Positions 3,868-5,352 of a DNA stretch of 5,352 bases are shown piece after piece. Where the stretch lies: positions 1 to 5,352 of the forward strand of contig SFNY01000092.1 in NCBI GenBank assembly GCA_004554085.1, in the 5' to 3' direction. This stretch comes from Clostridiales bacterium (GTDB lineage Bacteria; Bacillota; Clostridia; Christensenellales; Aristaeellaceae). The notes beneath the pieces were generated by a model that saw nothing but the letters and a program-made list of their open reading frames with translations, was not told where the DNA came from and did not search any database. Every line of letters begins with the position of its first letter. The stretch's first letter is position 1. The position numbers and the translations under genes were made by a program.

Positions 3868-5352
3868 TCCGATTGCTCCCTTCCGGCTGCCCATGCAATG
3901 CCGGCGAGTACAAAAAAGACACACGGCACAGCAACGCTGTTTCCGTATGCCTTGTACTCCGCCGCATCCGTATTCGGGTGGCGCAGCCATTTGATGATCT
4001 GTTTGTCGGTTTTGGTTCGGCTCTTGCCTTGGATGCCATCCCACACAGCGAAGATCTCCCGCCAGTGGCTTACCTCCGCTTCGGAGGGAGCTTCGCTGTC
4101 CAGCCCTGCGCACCAGCCGTCCGGATAGCCCTGCAAACGGCAACACTCATCCGGGGTCAGTCTGCGCACGAGGTATTCCGCCGTGGGTGAAACGATGGGC
4201 GGGTCCTTGTAGTCCCGCGCCAGAAGTGCGGGCGTCGAACCTTCAGCCGTAGTGAAGAACCCCACATTCATGGCGCAGACAGCGTGACGGTCGATGGTGT
4301 TGAGCGTGAAGGATATATCCCTGTTCACGCCGTTTCCCTGCGGACCGTTCTCGTCCCTGCGTCCGATCATGCTGCCCTGGATGCAGTACGATGCATCCTG
4401 CACGGGTTCAACCACCATCATGCCGCCCTGATTACAGCAGGGAGAGCCGCCGTTGCAGTCAAGGGTGCGGCTGGTCTGGGCTTCATAGATGCCGCTGTGC
4501 GGATTGTCGGACAGCATGGCGTTGCTCTGGTCGGCTGACATTCCAAAGACCAGCGGCACATTGTTTCCTCCCATCCGGGAGCAGAGCGTCTGGCTGACGC
4601 CGTCCTCCTTCATACGGATACGGCTGTCGGCGGAATTGAACTCGATGGCAACGCCCGGTACTACGCCTGCTCTCAGCGTTGGAGATTCCTCGTCTCCATA
4701 GCCGATCCCCCGACTGTCGGCACTATGTTCCGTGCAGAAGCCGGACGCACCCATGACGCAGGGCGGATGATTGGCCTTTGCACGAAGCGTGCAGGTCGTC
4801 TCATGGGTGACGTCCATGCGGCTTCCGCCCTGGTCGTTCAGGCATATCGCCTGCCCCCTCGCCTGAAGGCGGGTCGCAGGTACGGGCGGCTTATCCTGCG
4901 GAACGCTCGCCCTGGTCGGGGCTATCGCCCCTCCCTCAGAAGTGCCTACCTCTCCAGTGCTCTCTTCAGCACCTCGGGCAGCTCCTTGCCGCGCTTCTCC
5001 GCCCGGCGGAGAATACCCTGACAGGCCTTCGGACTCAAAGAGTACCTGTCCGGCACATGCTCCTGCAAGATCGAGGACAGCAAATATACGTTTCCGTCTT
5101 TGTGCGACTCCCCAACCCTTCGAGGCATCGAGGATGCGCCAGGCAAGAGAATAATGGTTTCCCACGATTTCGCCCGCTCCGAGCCATTTTCCGTCCGCTG
5201 GCATAGGAACATCTGCCGACTCGTCTGCGATTTCGACAAGGCTCTGCAGGACGGCGCGGAAGTCGTGCCCATCGTTCGAGGACAGTGCGCCGGGCACGTT
5301 TTCCCACACTGCCCAACGGGGATATTGTCCATGGGTACTTCGCCTCATTTCT
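3864..5352 (-). CDS. DNA (cytosine-5-)methyltransferase, orphan phage type, 5' end outside the window
   Basis: At least 495 codons, open to the window edge, so the true start is not visible; the ATG at 5348 is internal. Residue numbers below count from it. C5 methyltransferase motifs appear in order: motif VI in WENVPG (15-20), followed by DFRAVLQSL; motif VIII in VAQRRKRIF (81-89); motif IX in RRLTPDECCRLQGYPDGW (395-412); motif X in YKAYGNSVAVP (465-475). Motif I (SAM binding) and motif IV with the catalytic Pro-Cys must lie beyond base 5352. The enzyme would transfer methyl groups from SAM to C5 of cytosine. The region between motifs VIII and IX, which holds the target-recognition domain, is about 300 residues, far longer than in a minimal enzyme such as M.HhaI, and contains degenerate repeats (separate entry). 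No restriction nuclease gene is in the window. It overlaps the protease gene by 4 nt (ATGA) and probably masks phage DNA from host restriction. Confidence 0.92.
   Translation of the reverse strand, partial: EMRRSTHGQYPRWAVWENVPGALSSNDGHDFRAVLQSLVEIADESADVPMPADGKWLGAGEIVGNHYSLAWRILDASKGWGVAQRRKRIFAVLDLAGACAGQVLFESEGLSGYSPPGGEARQGAARGAEESTGEVGTSEGGAIAPTRASVPQDKPPVPATRLQARGQAICLNDQGGSRMDVTHETTCTLRAKANHPPCVMGASGFCTEHSADSRGIGYGDEESPTLRAGVVPGVAIEFNSADSRIRMKEDGVSQTLCSRMGGNNVPLVFGMSADQSNAMLSDNPHSGIYEAQTSRTLDCNGGSPCCNQGGMMVVEPVQDASYCIQGSMIGRRDENGPQGNGVNRDISFTLNTIDRHAVCAMNVGFFTTAEGSTPALLARDYKDPPIVSPTAEYLVRRLTPDECCRLQGYPDGWCAGLDSEAPSEAEVSHWREIFAVWDGIQGKSRTKTDKQIIKWLRHPNTDAAEYKAYGNSVAVPCVFFVLAGIAWAAGREQSE
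3876..3881 (-). promoter_or_regulatory. Ribosome binding site deciding the protease start
   Basis: Reads AGGGAG on the minus strand, 8 nt before the ATG at 3867. It lies within the last codons of the methyltransferase gene and rules out the longer open frame that begins at 4146. Confidence 0.7.
4185..4850 (-). repeat. Degenerate protein-level repeats in the methyltransferase target-recognition region
   Basis: Residues about 167-388 of the in-window methyltransferase contain about six related units. Each has a polar segment leading to a Thr-Leu pair, then a Gly/charged loop and a short hydrophobic strand: CTLRAKANHPPCVM (186-199), PTLRAGVVPGVAI (223-235), QTLCSRMGGNNVPLVF (253-268), RTLDCNGG to MMVVEP (294-315), FTLNTIDRHAVCAM (347-360), and a weaker PALLARDYKDPPIV (373-386). 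The Thr-Leu pairs start at residues 187, 224, 254, 295 and 348; the sixth unit has Ala-Leu at 374. SADSR occurs twice (209-213 and 239-243) and SADQS once (271-275), giving a 30-32-residue period in the middle. The similarity is by eye at the protein level; the DNA is not an exact tandem repeat. Confidence 0.6.

Noticed and set aside
1795..4128. A 777-codon open frame on the plus strand, antisense to the capsid and protease genes.
   Set aside because: Its translation has no recognisable domain and is rich in Gly, His, Val and Arg, as expected from reading the complement of GC-biased codons. The minus strand here encodes unmistakable capsid and protease proteins with good ribosome binding sites.
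3868..4146. An upstream extension of the protease frame that would add 93 residues.
   Set aside because: The extension is an out-of-frame reading of the methyltransferase C-terminus (motifs IX and X lie in the other frame), and the ATG at 3867 has its own ribosome binding site and a normal family N-terminus.
4185..4850. A diversity-generating retroelement target or phase-variable DNA repeat in the methyltransferase.
   Set aside because: The repeats are degenerate at protein level with no exact DNA tandem units, and no reverse transcriptase or template repeat is present in the window.
4946..5332. A 128-codon minus-strand frame within the methyltransferase gene.
   Set aside because: It is another frame of the region encoding motifs VI and VIII of the methyltransferase; no domain is visible in it.
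3864..5352. A complete restriction-modification system.
   Set aside because: Only a methyltransferase is visible and the downstream neighbours are structural genes; no endonuclease is seen. Sequence beyond 5352 is unknown, so this is not fully excluded.

Overview
The window is part of the head and head-tail module of a tailed (siphovirus-type, HK97-fold) phage or prophage. All recognisable genes lie on the minus strand, so the transcript reads from base 5352 towards base 1. The order of transcription is: DNA cytosine-5 methyltransferase (5' end outside the window), ClpP-type prohead protease, major capsid protein, small head-fiber-like protein, gp6-like head-tail connector, head closure (head-tail joining) protein, tail-terminator-like protein, HK97 gp10-like tail component, and the first 28 codons of a phi13-type major tail protein. 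The genes are tightly packed: 4-nt ATGA and GTGA overlaps, an 11-nt overlap, and gaps no longer than about 60 nt. This fits one late operon. I see no promoter, tRNA, CRISPR array or insertion sequence.

The host is probably a moderately GC-rich member of the Firmicutes (Clostridia-like). This is an inference from the strong AGGAGG-type ribosome binding sites before nearly every gene, the phi13-type tail protein, the small head-fiber-like gene after the capsid gene, and ATG/GTG/TTG start use. Whether this is an integrated prophage or a free phage cannot be decided from the window.

Region by region: 3864-5352 encodes the catalytic-core remainder and a very long target-recognition region of an orphan C5 methyltransferase; 3079-3867 the maturation protease; 1861-3063 the capsid subunit with its N-terminal coiled-coil scaffold domain; 1803-1860 an intergenic stretch with a strong RNA hairpin next to the next gene's ribosome binding site; 118-1802 the head decoration and the connector, stopper and tail-joining proteins; 1-85 the start of the tail tube gene.

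The two most interesting signals are (1) a series of degenerate repeats in the methyltransferase, each centred on a Thr-Leu pair, which resemble the tandem target-recognition modules of multispecific phage C5 methyltransferases, and (2) two mutually exclusive RNA hairpins between the capsid gene and the head-fiber-like gene, one of which would hide the latter's Shine-Dalgarno. The rest is a conventional HK97-type structural module.
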